Positions 63,527 through 64,000 of a stretch of DNA of 64,000 bases are shown in pieces. The DNA comes from HTCC5015 sp051747425 (GTDB lineage Bacteria; Pseudomonadota; Gammaproteobacteria; HTCC5015). The notes beneath the pieces were generated by a model. The model searched no databases, was not told where the DNA came from, and worked only from the letters and a program-made list of their open reading frames with translations. The position numbers and the translations under genes were made by a program. How positions within the stretch are numbered: the first letter of the stretch is position 1; every line of letters begins with the position of its first letter. Where the stretch lies: positions 1 through 64,000 of the forward strand of contig JBNJGD010000013.1 of the NCBI GenBank assembly GCA_051747425.1, written 5' to 3'.

Positions 63527-64000
63527 ATGTCACACCCCCTGTGGAGCAATTTCTTTCGCCGCCGCGAACCCCAGAGCCGCCGCATCGCCCGCCTGTGGGG
63601 CGAAACCACCCTCTTCCGCGGCGTCCAGCAACGGGCTATCCGGCAACTTACCGAGGGCATGCATCCGCGCCACTACCAGCCAGGGGAGCGCATTTTCAGC
63701 CGCGAAGACCGCGGTGCCGGCGCCGCACTGATTCTTTCCGGACAAGTGGAAATACGCGTCGGTGGCACCTTGCTGGCAACGCTGGGCGAGGGAGATTTCT
63801 TTGGTGAAGTCGCACTGGCCGTGGACGAACGGCGCACCGCCGACGCCGCGGCCACCGAGGTCACCGAAGTGGTCTTCTTTTTGCGCCACGAGCTCGAGGA
63901 GTGGATCGAACAATCGCCCCGGGAGGGCGCCCGCCTGGCCCTCAACCTCTCGCTGATACTGGCCGAGCGACTGCGCCGGGCCAACCGGATGATTGAGGAC
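63527..64000 (+). CDS. cyclic nucleotide-binding domain protein (partial)
   Basis: The first 158 codons of a gene that continues past the right edge. MSHPLWSNFFRRREPQSRRI is followed by a Crp/cNMP-binding-type beta-roll: LFRGVQQRAIRQLTEGMHPR, YQPGERIFSREDRGAGAALI, LSGQVEIRV and TLGEGDFFGEVALAVDERRT, which includes the phosphate-binding cassette position. CGGGAGA precedes the start. Whether a DNA-binding or membrane domain follows cannot be seen. Confidence 0.85.
   Translation, partial: MSHPLWSNFFRRREPQSRRIARLWGETTLFRGVQQRAIRQLTEGMHPRHYQPGERIFSREDRGAGAALILSGQVEIRVGGTLLATLGEGDFFGEVALAVDERRTADAAATEVTEVVFFLRHELEEWIEQSPREGARLALNLSLILAERLRRANRMIED

Overview
The window is a mostly GC-rich, gene-dense stretch of a gammaproteobacterial chromosome. 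Typical gammaproteobacterial neighbourhoods support this: clpS-clpA-infA, accA-tilS next to dnaE, gacA-uvrC-pgsA followed by tRNA-Gly/Cys/Leu, and yceD-rpmF-plsX beside maf. The extensive acyl-CoA metabolism (two AraC-type regulators with an arabinose-binding-like N-terminus, FadD/FadE/thiolase/FadB homologues, long FabG plus MaoC) suggests a marine, lipid- or hydrocarbon-using member of the Cellvibrionales/Spongiibacteraceae-Halieaceae neighbourhood. That placement is inference only.

Layout. 1-7.4 kb: a LysR fragment, icd (with an unusual internal extension), clpS, clpA, infA, ppsA. 7.5-11.8 kb: a YqiB-like protein and a MoxR-DUF58-TgpA operon. 12.3-15.0 kb: an AraC regulator divergent from a membrane-anchored PLP enzyme. 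15.0-18.5 kb: trpS, then the FabG/MaoC pair. 18.6-26.8 kb, leftward: lexA, an ImuB-like inactive Y-family polymerase, dnaE, accA, tilS and a membrane protein. 26.9-37.7 kb: acyl-CoA activation and beta-oxidation genes. 37.8-47.6 kb: an AT-richer accessory island. 47.7-57.3 kb: rlmI and a nine-gene leftward operon for an ExbB/ExbD/TonB-like envelope motor with TPR proteins. 57.5-64 kb: four tRNAs, pgsA, uvrC, gacA, plsX, rpmF, yceD, maf and a partial cyclic-nucleotide-binding protein.

Two parts stand out. First, the lexA control region has two direct-repeat boxes of the form GTTC-N7-GTTC, the type established for alphaproteobacterial LexA. One fills the spacer of a good sigma-70 promoter; the other covers the start region. 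The LexA recognition helix (RSKGVVHR) is also alphaproteobacterial-like. One base downstream of lexA lies a 310-residue protein that looks like the C-terminal two thirds of a Y-family polymerase, with lost catalytic acids and a C-terminal clamp-binding motif (QCDLF); the replicative dnaE follows. This resembles an ImuB-type mutasome adaptor wired directly to lexA and dnaE.

Second, the accessory island is built of leftward gene blocks separated by attC-like imperfect palindromes, as in an integron cassette array without a visible integrase. Each block abuts a copy of a conserved unit of about 200 bases. The blocks hold small membrane proteins, a 938-residue stand-alone SIR2 protein resembling antiphage NADases, and a trio made of an AbiU2-like HEPN protein, a membrane-anchored protein with a HEPN-like RX4H motif, and a protein with a RHIM-like amyloid motif (VQIGDQN). 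Two lipocalin lipoprotein genes, one of them frameshifted, flank the SIR2 gene as an approximately 750-base duplication. The trio and the SIR2 gene are the best candidates for an undescribed defence system.
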